From positions 93,640,362 through 93,704,361 of the forward strand of contig NC_084759.1 in NCBI RefSeq assembly GCF_028858725.1: a stretch of 64,000 nt of DNA, read 5' to 3'. Both the position numbers and the translations under genes were made by a program. The notes beneath the pieces were generated by a model. It was given only the letters and a program-made list of their open reading frames with translations. It was not told the DNA's origin and did not search any database. Positions 38,301-49,141 of this stretch are shown here, piece by piece (the stretch's first letter is position 1; the number at the start of each line of letters is the position of its first letter). The stretch is from Colius striatus (taxonomy: Eukaryota; Chordata; Aves; Coliiformes; Coliidae).

Positions 38301-41300
38301 TTGTACTATGCTAAAAGATTCAGTTATTCCTGTTGCAATGCTCTTGAGGACACTTGACAAGGGGAGATACAGGTGAAGGTCTAGATGAGTGTACAAGGAC
38401 TCTGAATACAGCATGGTTTTGACTTGGTCCTCAGGAAGCTTGAAGAATAGTAGAGAACTTCACTGCTGTCCCACTTCCTTGTTTTCAGCTTATAGATCAC
38501 GCTGGATCACAGTGGGTGGTAGAGGAGAGAGCAGATTTGCATAGTAAACAAACATCTTCAAGAGCAGAGCTGTCTTTTTCTGCCTGCTAGAAGTTGTGCA
38601 GTAATACAACTGTGCAGTTTGCAGATTTTAGGAGGTAGGAAAAGGAAGAGCTGTTGTTGGTGAACTCAGGGTGAAAGCTTATACTGGCAAGTTAAAAAAA
38701 AGAGCCATCCTTACAAAAAAAGAAACCAAACTATGGTGAAGTTAGAAGGGGTTGTAAAATAAACCTTGCAAGAAACTTGTAAGACATCTCCTCTTAAGGT
38801 TTAAGGTTAAGCCAGCCCGCACTTCTGGAAATCTGACCAGTGACAGAGAGTCCCAGCTTCTGTTAATTGATTCATCTCATGTCTAGAAAAACTACAGTAC
38901 AATTCTTGCTTGTGCTCTCACTGTACTGAAATGCCATTGTTGATGTAGGTCTGCTAGTTCTTTTTTGGTAGTGTTGCTACTGTTTCGTTAGTTATATTCT
39001 GTTTCTATTTTAGCATTGTGTATGAAGGGAACCATTTACTGGTTTCTTTAGCAGTGTTTTGATTAAAGTTAATTTCCAGATGGATTTCAGGTTCATGATG
39101 TTGACCTTGCTGTTCTGTCAGTTAAACCTTTTATTAAATTATAATGCTTTTTTTTTCTGTTTACTATCAAAATTAATATTCTAAAGTTTGATTTTTTTGG
39201 TTTTTGGGTTTTTTTTGTAAACATTGACATGATTTTGGTCAGTGATATATACTCCTAATTTATTATCTGAGGGGGAATTAGGAAGAATATCTAGTCTGAT
39301 GGAAACTTGCTTTTTTCGTTTCCTGAGTTTTCCTTTGGGCTTTAAACCTGGGGGACAGAAGTAGGGGAGTCTAGAATGAAACAAAATCTTATTTATTCCA
39401 TTTAAGAATAATGATATCCCAGCAAATTGGTACTTCTCCAGTGTTACAATGTTGTGATCTCTGTAAAAAAAGCAAACAATACCCACACCTCATATGTTCA
39501 TAATGTTTTTTTGTTATTACTCCTTGTCTTCCTGGATAATGTGTGAGGAAGCTTCCATGACTGTGTTAAAGGTAAATGTTGGTCACTGATTATTTAAATA
39601 TTCACAAATATCTGGCTACAGTTTTGAGTGATAGAAAGGCTGATAAGAGGTATTGTAAGTTTAGCAAATAAGTCTGTGCTTTGGAAGTATGCATCTACCT
39701 GAGTGTGTAACCTGTACTATTAAATCTAGATAGATTTCAACCATTTTGTAGTAAAACTTCTGAAGTGAGCCCAAAGGCAACTTGCACATTTTGAGTTAGC
39801 CTCCGTAGGAGCAGAGGTGAAGATCTTTTTAGTATGACTGTTCACAATTCTATCACTTTTCTTACTCTGCCTTTGCTTTCAAGCAGCACATTAAGAAAAG
39901 CAGAGCAGTATTTATTTAACAGTATTTCAGTAGATGCGGAATATAATGGATATATAGCTGAACAAGCTTTATGAAAGATTCTAGGACCCCTTTTTACCAA
40001 TATTTCAGTTACAGGAGAACTTTCTCAGGAGCTCAGAGCACTCAATTTAACTGCTCATGTATCAGTTTGCATACACCCTTCTAGCAATTGCATAATTCAG
40101 AAATACTTATCATATTCTTAGTAGCATTTTCATCTCTTATCAGTTTATCAGATTATATCTGCTAGCTTTTTGGGAACTATTGTACATAGTAGCATGTTTA
40201 TAACTTTGCGTAGAAAGCTTTGCCACCCATGTGCTGTATGATTACTAGAAAATTGATTAGATACTGTTGCTATCCATTTCTGCGAGTTCCATGGTAAAAC
40301 CTGCTTTGCTGTACCGTTTAAATCGACCCTTCTGCTGTAGTAAAACTTAATACTGCAGAAGTTTTCCCCAGAAAAACGGCATTATAGTATAGCTTCAAAA
40401 ATCAGATTAAAAGGATTAGTGTGTCATTTTATAATTTTAAATGACTTCCAGTGTGGATTTGAAAAGCCTTATTGTTTTCTCTTCTGAGAGAAATGACAGT
40501 GACATCAGCCATTAAATATTCCATCACAGTCTTGTTGTTTCCTTTTATTTCTGTACTCTTCTGTTGTCCATCCCCAACCCCGCCCCAATTTCAGCATATT
40601 CCCCTGAAATACGATTTCAAAACCAAATAAGAGACTACAACAAACATCAAACAAAAAAAACCTACCTAAAAACCTCCAAATCAAGCAAGAGATCTAGAAG
40701 GGATTTTTTTTTTCTTCTGTATTTCATTTCTACTTTACTATCTGCTTCAGCCTTGAGAATTGATTCTCTACAAGGTAGTGTTTTGGGACTCTTTAGTTAT
40801 CTTTCAGACAGAAACATTTCTTTATCTGGTCTGATTGCAACTTAATTCATGTGACACAGTAAGGACTTGCTCAGCCTGAGTTCTACATATCTTGTGCAAC
40901 CTCTGATAAAGCTAGTGACAAAACGTGCGGTAATGGAAAAAAGCTGGAACATAAAAAGTTCCATCTAAACATAAGGAAAAGGTATTTTACTGTGAGGGTG
41001 AGGGAGCCCTGGCACAGGCTGCCCAGGGAGGGTGTGGAATCTCCCTCTATTAAGGTTTTCAAAACCCACCTAGATGCATTTCTGTGTGACCTGACCTAGG
41101 TGGACCTGCTTGAGCAGTGGTGTTGGACTAGATGATCTTTAGAGGTCCCTTCCAACCCCTACTATTCTATGATCCTGTGATAAAGCTCTTTCAATTTTAA
41201 TGTAATTCTACTCTTGTACAAGCCAAATAGGACCAGTATTGCTGTTGGTTCTAGGTTGCTAGCATACATGAAGAGCAGAAGGAAAAGTTTAAGTTAATAA

Positions 41301-41826
41301 ATACAAGTTTGAACAACTCCTCCAGAAAAAGACCCATTTATTAAGAAGGGATATTTTGTGTAGGTTCAGAGAAAATTGTAGTGTGCTGGCAACTGTGATT
41401 CCCCCAAATCAGAACTATCAATATATAGGTATAAACTAGTGTATTAGGATAATAGAGCCTTACTTATATGGATATGGTGAAGACATGAGAAACTTTAAAA
41501 TTGCACTTAGTAACACTGGACATTTCAGCAAGCAGTCAGGACAAAGCTGTTTTTGGAACTGTGGAGCTTATCTTGCTCTGCTGCTTTAAAATGTGTAATA
41601 CCACAAAATAATTTTTTTATTCCCTTTGCACATATCCTGCTAGGTACACTTGGAACTGGATGTCAATTCTATGAATGTCCAAACTGAGGAGGATTTTAAT
41701 CTGCTTAAGATGAGCAATGCCCAGAGATATGAAATTCTCAGAGAGATCCTGACATCGCTTGGCCTGAGTTGTGAATTAAGTAAAACTCCTATGTTAACAC
41801 CTATTTACCTTCTCTCTTCTGATGAG
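25777..41826 (+). CDS. HLCS: HLCS, holocarboxylase synthetase (5' part, 5 coding exons; continues past right edge)
   Basis: HLCS ligates biotin to the lysine of acetyl-CoA, pyruvate, propionyl-CoA and methylcrotonyl-CoA carboxylases, in cytosol and mitochondria. The coding exons seen are 25777-26016, 29223-29375, 34615-34777, 37306-38255 and 41644-41826, all GT/AG, with phases 0, 0, 1, 0, 0, giving 563 codons. Residues 1-80 start [14 protein letters not shown] and are Arg-rich (RRTVRRLHR). The shorter, classical start corresponds to Met169 ([17 protein letters not shown]). Residues about 240-500 carry the conserved [20 protein letters not shown] block and the N-terminal domain ([37 protein letters not shown]). 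Exon 5 has [20 protein letters not shown] and [11 protein letters not shown]. The catalytic BPL domain (GRGGN motif) lies in exons beyond this window. Identification is by direct recognition and synteny. Confidence 0.97.
26017..29222 (+). other. HLCS intron 1, no other gene seen
   Basis: The first part is still CpG island. A C-run lies at about 26941-26951. Nothing else was recognised. Confidence 0.6.
29223..29375 (+). CDS. HLCS: HLCS coding exon 2
   Basis: The acceptor is TCTCTTTCAG. The exon is 51 codons ([16 protein letters not shown] through VPGSSKE), with donor AAAGAG then GTGAGT. It is phase 0 at both ends, so it could be skipped without a frameshift. It belongs to the long N-terminal form. 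Confidence 0.87.
29376..34614 (+). other. HLCS intron 2, no other gene seen
   Basis: AT-rich intron with an 18-bp tandem repeat (31544-31608) and a weak CTCF-like sequence on the minus strand at 31137-31150 (12 of 14). No recognisable open frame. Confidence 0.6.
31544..31608 (+). repeat. 18-bp tandem repeat, about 3.6 copies
   Basis: The unit GTTTGTTGTTCTTTTGGT occurs at 31544, 31562 and 31580, followed by an 11-base partial copy with the last base matching imperfectly. The whole copies are identical, which suggests recent or ongoing length change. It is in HLCS intron 2. Confidence 0.93.
34615..34777 (+). CDS. HLCS: HLCS coding exon 3 (contains the classical start Met)
   Basis: The acceptor is TTTATTGTAG. 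The exon encodes [30 protein letters not shown] and then [17 protein letters not shown], whose first Met (ATG 34726-34728) is the start of the classical protein. The donor is GTTT then GTAAGT, in phase 1. Confidence 0.95.
34778..37305 (+). other. HLCS intron 3, no other gene seen
   Basis: Contains T/G-rich low-complexity DNA at about 35875-35965, including a T-run near 35950. No gene seen. Confidence 0.6.
37306..38255 (+). CDS. HLCS: HLCS coding exon 4 (large)
   Basis: The acceptor is TTTAACTCTTCCAG. The 950-base exon completes [11 protein letters not shown] and runs through an acidic linker and [19 protein letters not shown]. It then encodes the N-terminal domain ([11 protein letters not shown] to [12 protein letters not shown]). 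The donor is CTCAG then GTACCG, in phase 0. The open frame reads on to 38357, but that part is intron. Confidence 0.97.
38256..41643 (+). other. HLCS intron 4
   Basis: Contains one CR1 fragment near its 3' end and an A/C-rich low-complexity patch at about 40620-40690. No gene seen. Confidence 0.6.
40900..41180 (+). mobile_element. CR1 LINE fragment (3' end), plus orientation
   Basis: Starts in the GCTAGTGACAAAACGTG block and continues with CTGGAACATAAAAAGTTCCA, GTGAGGGTGAGGGAGCCCTG and GGTTGGACT-like sequence. It ends ACTATTCTATGATCCTGTGA. It is 5'-truncated, in the same orientation as HLCS, in intron 4. Confidence 0.93.
41644..41826 (+). CDS. HLCS: HLCS coding exon 5
   Basis: The acceptor is CATATCCTGCTAG. 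The exon is 61 codons ([45 protein letters not shown]). The donor is GATGAG then GTAAGG, in phase 0. It is the last HLCS coding exon I can find in the window. Confidence 0.95.
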
Positions 41827-42843
41827 GTAAGGCTTCTGTTTACATTGCATCTGTTTGAGTATTAACCCTACAAGACAAATTCAGTGTTCACTTAAATACA
41901 TCTTGTTTCTTATTTGTTATTTTTGTTTGGAGAAGTTTATATATGTATTACAGGTAAGAAAAAACTCTATTTCTACAGTATTTTGTTACCTGCTAGTAGT
42001 AGTTTTGAATTTAACCATGGGGGAATTGTGTAACATTAAATTTTCAGATACCTTTGCTGTATTTCTGTTAAGAACTTTTACTGTTAATTTGCATGCTTCT
42101 GCAATATCAAAACACAAGGCTGTGGTAAACTGCAGAAAGAACTGCCTTAAAAGACAGAATTTGTTTTCCTCAATCAAGGTAGAAAGTTCTGTACAAGCTG
42201 CCAATAAAAGATCAAACTCAAATTGCGAAGAATGGTGGGACAGACCAAAACAGAAAGACCTAAGTGAGCAGAGAAGAATGTGTGGTTACACAATTAAGAC
42301 CTTTGTTTCTGAGGACTCAGTTTCCTGGAAATAGAATAGCTTATTGTAATTCAAATAGTCAGCTAGCTATTCTGGACCTCTCAAAGATACTGCTATGGAG
42401 AATTGTAAAGAACATATAAAGCGGTAATTTAAACTTTTTTTAAACATGACTTCATATACATGAGAACTGTATTATATTGATCTGAAGGCGTGACACAGTA
42501 GATGACTAAAAAGCAATACAGACTACTCAGACTCTTTGAGATTTGTTGTTTCCAATATAGCATTGTCACTACTTGCTCTTAGCGTGATTTATGATTCCTA
42601 CTCCTTTTCTGTACCACTCTTGCATGAGCACAGAAATGAATTGTCGGTATTTAGGGGAACTCAACTATAGAAGCTCTTCCTTGGATGCCTATTTCCAGCC
42701 GTATCATACAGGTAAATGTTTTTAGGTACCTTGGATGATATTTTAGATTTAGCTGTCACTTCTCAAAACAACATTATTTAGTCCAGAAGATACGTATGAT
42801 AAGCACCGCACAATTTATAGATTGAGAATATGTGATATGTGAC

Positions 42844-43239
42844 TTCAGGGGACTGGAGTGTTTTTCTTGTGAAGAAATCTTCAGCCTGGAGAGGACTGAG
42901 GGGGAACTTCATTTATGCTTATAAATATATGAAAGGTGCATGTCAAAGGGTTGTGGCAACACTTTTTTTGTAGTGCCCGATGACAGAACTATGGGTCATG
43001 GACAAAAGGTGGAACACAAAAAGTTCCACTTAAGGAAAAACTTTCCTGTAAGGGTGAGGGAGCCCTGGCACAGGCTGCCCAGGAAGGGTGTAGAGTCTCC
43101 TTCTATGGAGGTTTTCAAAACTCCCCTGAACCCATTCCTGTGTGACCTGATCTAGGGGGACCTGCTTGAGCAGGGACGTTGGACTAGATGGTCTTTAGAG
43201 GTCCCTTCCAACCCTGACCATTCTATGATTCTGTGATTC
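42844..43239 (+). mobile_element. CR1 LINE fragment (3' end), plus orientation
   Basis: The longest CR1 copy here (about 400 bases). It begins near TTCAGCCTGGAGAGGACTGA and runs through GTGCCCGATGACAGAACTAT and AAAAGTTCCACTTAAGG. It ends CCATTCTATGATTCTGTGATT. A 71-codon open frame inside it is a remnant of the element, not a gene. It is in HLCS intron 5. Confidence 0.93.
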
Positions 43240-44308
43240 ATTGTATAGCAGACAAGTGGATCCAGACAAACTGACTAAAATATGTGTATCTGTAAATTCA
43301 AGTCTACATTTGTTTTCTATGTCTTTCTGCTGGTACATTAAGTAATACTTTTGTATAGAAACTCAAGTTGGGTGTAACAATTGATCAAAATTAGGCAAAA
43401 TGCAGACAGGTTTGGTGGTTTTTTTTTATTCCCTTTGAATGATTCCTCTTCCATGTGTGCCAAACTTTGACAGATCCAATAGTCTTTTTGTCAGTGTGAA
43501 GTGAAGATGGAAGTGCTTCTATCCAGCCTTCTGCTAGAAACAGGACTATTACCAACACTAGATCAGATCAGCTAAGCCCTTTGGTTGAATCTTCAAAAAC
43601 TCCAAGGGTGCATACTTCAACTCTGAGACTTCTTGCATTCTAGTTGTACCATTCTAGTGATTTTTTTTCTTTTTTTTTTTTTCCTGATGTCCAACCTTAA
43701 GTCACAGTTTATAGCAGCTGATGGCTTATTGTCTGTCACTGCAAAGATGAATTTGGCTCTGTAATTTTTTTAAAGTCCCTTAAGTTGTTACAGGTTGTTA
43801 TTAAATCAATCCTTAGCCTCCTCTTTGCCAAAAAGAAAGAACCAAGCTTCCTCATCCTGCTCTTATGGATGTGTTGTGCACCACTAACCTGTCTGTGTTT
43901 TTCTTCCAAGGAATCCTAACTAGCAATTCCTTCTATAAGCTTAAATCTGCTTTCCCAAGACCTAACTCTGTTGCTTCCCTTCTTAGCCTTCCTCCAGATC
44001 TTGGATTCTCATGGTTGCTACAGCCAATGCTGCTGTCTGTGACCAAAAAAGAAACAAGTTCTTCCCTGTCTGAAAGCAATAAATGTGTAAGAATTAATTA
44101 TCTATTTGTGTGGCAGATGTGGAAACAAAATGAAAACCCATTTGGCCTTTTTGACTAATATTAAATGTGCTCTATACAGAAGACTTGTGGCTTATTTTTT
44201 TTTCTGTTGTACTCCTTCATTCTTTTTGCATTATTGTTCCTTTCCTACACATTTGAAATTTTCAAACACCTCATGAATAAAAAAAAGTTAGCTCATTTTT
44301 ATCCAAAC

Positions 44309-44322
44309 TTGCCATCTAGTGG
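44309..44322 (-). promoter_or_regulatory. CTCF-like motif, minus orientation
   Basis: The minus strand reads CCACTAGATGGCAA, matching 13 of 14 core positions. It is in HLCS intron 5. Function is inferred from the motif alone. Confidence 0.4.
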
Positions 44323-45018
44323 CATATTACAGGTTACAGGCCATCTGTTAAAGATTTTTTAGCATTGTGTGCTGTATAGTTAAAGTTTATACCTAAACCA
44401 GTCTTTTAAGTGTTTTTTCCACTGTTTTTTAAAAGGTAGTTTTCCTGTGCTTGTACATAGAGTCATTGTTTAGATGTCTTTTGCTTTAGCCATGACATAC
44501 TTCCAAGATATTGTGTGAAAGGAAATTGCAACTTGTATGTAAACACTGCAGTTGTTAATGAAGAGATAGCATATTAAAATAAAGATGAAGTATGTTCAGC
44601 TTTCTAACAAATTTATTTGTCTCCATAAATCATGTTCTAGGGAAGTCTTCTTTCTTTCCTAGAGAGCAAAGAGGTACCTGGCATTTGAATAGTTTGAGGA
44701 AATACTTAAGCTTGTTTGAGAAGAGAGTTAATGAATACTCTTGAATATCATTTTATCACTATTTGTATGGGGAGCTTATCTGGAGCTTTGTCGAGAGATT
44801 ATCTAATACTCCTTGACAGTAAGTGATTTGTGGATGATCTTCTTATGCTTCCTTATAATAAGAAATGCCATGATGAGTCAACTAATAATGAAGCAAGCTC
44901 AATGTCCTGTTAGCACTTCCAAAAATGGAACAATCGCAAATGCTCTTCTCCTTGTTTCTAAGAGTTAGCAGTTCCCTAATGATTCTTCACCCTCAAACTG
45001 GAGGCTGCATTTGTACCA

Positions 45019-45047
45019 TGATGTAAACATGGTACATGTTTACATCA
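45019..45047. repeat. Perfect 13-bp inverted repeat with forkhead cores
   Basis: TGATGTAAACATG (45019-45031) and CATGTTTACATCA (45035-45047) are exact reverse complements around a 3-base spacer. Each arm holds a forkhead core (GTAAACA / TGTTTAC). A further CATGTAAACTGATG follows directly. Confidence 0.85.
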
Positions 45048-48000
45048 GTCATGTAAACTGATGACTGACATAACCCTGTGAGATTTTTCTAATTAATTTT
45101 AGAAATTACCTTTATTTTGTGTCAAAGAAATAATGATTGATTTTTGCTGTGCATTTGCTACTCCATTGAGAAAAAAATGTAAATTTTTAGGGCACTAATA
45201 TGAAAATTCTTTACATTAAAATACTAATTTGGTTAGTTTGTTTTTCTTTTCTGATCAGTAAGTTTTGATTTACAGTAGGACCATACTCTATTTTGTGTGA
45301 TTTCCTTGGTTTGTTTTCCCCACCTCCTTTTTCACTTCAGAACTTTCTTCAGACTGATTTTCTACTGCATTTGGACATCAAATAAAACTTTCTCAACTTT
45401 ATTGTATGAATAAGTGGCTACTCTTGATTTTTCCTCTGCCTACAATTCCTGAACAATCTATGTTTTTTTGCATTATTGTTGCAATGCCGTTAGTAATGCC
45501 ATCAAATCTCCTATACTGGTTGATATAAATTTTGGTATTTACTTTCAGATCTTCCCATCTATTCTCTGGGTCTTGGATGATGCCTTTTACAATGTAATTT
45601 TTAGCTGCTAAGGAGTGGATTGGAATTTCTTTTTTCCTCTTTAGGACTAACATTTTGAAGTTTCTACTTTATATGGTTATCATGTATCTTAAAATCCCAG
45701 TATTACTGTATGGATTTTTAAAAAGCCAGTAAAATATAAGCAAAACTGTCATTAGCTTTGTGAAAATCGGTGTAACTGTAGCATTTGTGGAGACAAGTTC
45801 TTTAGTTCCTTATTTTATAAAAAACGCTAATTTTGAGGATAAGGATTGAATTTTGACTTCATGCCCAGGATTTCATATTTTAAAAAGTTATCTATTACTT
45901 TTTAAAAAGTTTATATATAATAAAAACTAATGGCTAGTTTGATGTATGAAAAAATAATCAAAGGTATAATTAACTTACACATAATTAAATTTTAATGTAG
46001 TGTCCTTTTCTTTGAAAAAAAAAAAATTGGAGAGGCAGTTGTTAACATTTCCTGAGTTTATAATGCACTTTTTGCCTTTGGAACATGAAAATTTTAATTT
46101 AAGGTGAACTGTGGAAAACTTGGGAAGAAATATTTAAACCTTATCAATAGTTATATTGAAAATTTACACAGTCATTCAAGAAAAATACATATAGAAATGA
46201 GATGATGAAGCTCTTAAAAAAAGTGATGTAATAACTACATATACCTTAGCCAGACTAGGTTTGTGCTGCTTCTAAAACAGGCAGAGATGTCCAGCTGTGC
46301 TATATTCAAGTTGGAGATAGCATGAGTCGGAAGCTGTACTAAATGAACACTAAGTCTCATTTTAGCTCTAGAATATCTTTCTGAACAGTGGAAATTAATT
46401 CACGTTGTTACTGTTGCTGGGGAAACATTATCTAGGTTACTTGTCAGCAGAAAGATAATGTCAGATTGAGATGTCAAATAAAGCTACTGTTGTGATTGAT
46501 TCCCATATCTTGGGGATTTTCAGTTTTACTTTTTTTGTTTTCTTCCTTTTTCTTTTCTTTACCTGCCATTTTCTTAAAATATCTATAGCCTCTGCCAGTC
46601 TGAAGTTGAAATTCTGTTTATATTATGCCTTTGAATTCAAATAGAAGCTCCAGTACTGAAATAATGGATCATAATGTCCACCTGTCCAAGAGGTCCAGAT
46701 CTTACTATGTAGGATTATGCTAGTCAATCCTTGACTAGTGGTCACTGCCATTGGTGTTGAATGATTGCTGTGACAATGTGCACTTTTTATTCCTGATCTC
46801 CTTTCTTATAAACAGAGTATCAGGTAGGAGATCTGGAAAGTAACAGCACTTGAAGCAACTTTTTCATCACAGGACTTTTTGCACTAAGACTTGCAAGTAT
46901 GATTTGTTTCAGATACAAATGCATGGACAATTTAAATTCGGTTAACTGGGAAGAATCTATATTTTACAATAATACAGCAAAAAGGAAGGCAGTGTTTGAA
47001 CCAAGAGCAATGTAGGATGAAAGGCAGATTACTTGCTTGTTATTTTAGAGAGAAGTATTGATACTAAAACGCAGCACCTTTCTCTTTTCCTCTTTCCTTG
47101 ATCTGTTGTAAAGCAGTTAAGCAAACTGTAGGCTTGTACATTGTGTAAAAAAAAAAATAATCTGTGTCACTGTAGTGCAGGATGAACTCAATATGTTGAA
47201 ACAAATGGTGACCACTATAAGCCTGTTGTTTGGCACCTCTGTGTTCAGTGGCAGCTTCAAGCATAGAGATCTGATTTTTTTTTTTCCTGCAGCTTTGCCT
47301 TGAAATGTTCAGATATTCACTCTTTCACATTGCCATTTCAAAGGATAATTTTTCGGACATAAATTCTAGGATTGTATTTTATTGCTCTGAGTTTCAGCCT
47401 ATTTTCTAGGTTTCAAAACAATAATTCACTCCTTGAAGAATGAGAGGTTTGTCACAGTAATGGTTATTTCCTTTAAGAAGTATATTACACCCCGCACCTT
47501 TGCTCATCTGAAACCTCTTAGACTTTACTACTAACTTCTCAGACTGTGTTGGACTGAATAACTTTTTTCAATATCTTCCAAATGTATGGTGACCAAATGG
47601 TGAAATGTAATCAATCTTCATTACTTAGCTTTTAAACAGTACATCCTCCCAAAATAATAAACAATCAATAGAAGCATATTGGCTGAAGCTTCAATTTGGG
47701 GGGATTTAACTCTTGTTTGCTGGATACTGGAAGTACAATTGAACATACCTCTTGAATGTCAAACTTGCCTTTAAATTATGCTTTGAGATACAGAATACTG
47801 CACTTGCAAGGACAATGCAGTGCCAGGAACTTTGTGCATTTGAATACCTTGGTACACTACAGAACAATCAGAATTAAGTCAGACCAAACTTACGTGTCTT
47901 GACCTGCAGGTTTAATTCTGTGATGACATTGTCTGTGTTTAAATTCCAAGTCCATTATATCAGCAAAGAGAGTATGAAGTTACTTTATCCTGAGTAAATC

Positions 48001-49119
48001 TTTCTTTGAGGATGGGAAATTTGAACTTTCAGCTAATGCTATAATGAACCTAGATTTCAGGGTACATTTTGAGACAATTGTTTCTGAAATATTTCCATAC
48101 ATATTAATGTGTATTGTTGAACTTGAGATTCAACTGTGAAACTTCAGAGTTTTTTTTTAAATTTTCCAGTGCCAAAATGAGGCATAGTTGTACTCCAATG
48201 CCTTGTTTTTATTGTTATCCAAATTTTTGTGCTTAAAAGTAAACAAAAAATGTATAATCCAACAAAATATGAGACTCGCTTATTTTCCCCTGTCCTCAAA
48301 GCTAGGCATTGCGCCTGTCTTTTTAGCCAGTATAACAAAAAGCAAGAGGCCTTTGAAGGTATTTATTCCAGAGAAGAAATTTGCTTTTTACTCTAGCTCA
48401 GAAGCAACCTGAGAGCTGAGAAAAGTACTGAATGAAAAGCACACCATGTGAGAGATCTGAAAAGATTCTGTTGATCCCTGATAAATAGTTCATCTAACTT
48501 TTTTTTTGGCTTTTCTTAATGTGATATATGTATTACTTCGAATGAACAGTGCATTGTTGCCAGAAAGCTTTGTCTGTACTTGAAAGCTTTGTCAGTTTGT
48601 CTCTTGGCTAGGAATAACAATGTCTTTTGTGGCAAAGTTGCCTCAGAAAAAAAAAAAAATAGATGTAGCAATGTAAATGCATCTGTACCAGTAAAAATAT
48701 GTATTTGATGAAATAGCTTATTCTTTTTGGGAAACAGACTTAATGTATGCCATGTGTGGAACCCTATTTGCTGCTAAAAGCTATGCTTCTACTAGACTGG
48801 TTGGAGAATGCAGTGCATTTGGCAAACCGTTTACATTCTGACAGGTAGTGTGCTTTTTCTCTTAAGTGACTTTCTGAAGAACTTCTCTGTAAAACTTAAC
48901 CCAAGCACTGATAACAAAGTGCTGTCAATTAAAAAATATTTGTTGTTTAACTCCATGTGGTTAGGGATTTTTTTTTCATAACAAATTCAAAGTTGTTGAT
49001 TTGCAAGACTTTGAGTTGCATGTCTGTGTAGGAAGGGAGGGTTTGCTTTTGTTTGTTTTGTATTCTTCTGCCTCCCCTCCTCAAATTAACTTTTGTTTCT
49101 TTGTATCAGAATTTGCAAA

Positions 49120-49141
49120 GGGGGGGTGGGGGGTGGGAGGG
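49120..49141 (+). other. G-quadruplex-forming block
   Basis: Four G-runs (7, 6, 3 and 3 long) are separated by single T, T and A bases. This satisfies the standard G3+N1-7 rule with the shortest possible loops. It is in HLCS intron 5 on the coding strand, so the pre-mRNA would carry it too. Confidence 0.7.

Noticed and set aside
38256-38357. Extension of the large HLCS open frame past base 38255.
   Set aside because: A donor (CTCAG then GTACCG) lies at 38256, and the next coding exon at 41644 continues the known HLCS sequence in phase. The extra 33 codons are intron read-through.
42940-43155. 71-codon open frame with Arg/Lys-rich sequence.
   Set aside because: It lies wholly inside a CR1 LINE copy in a noncoding part of the element.
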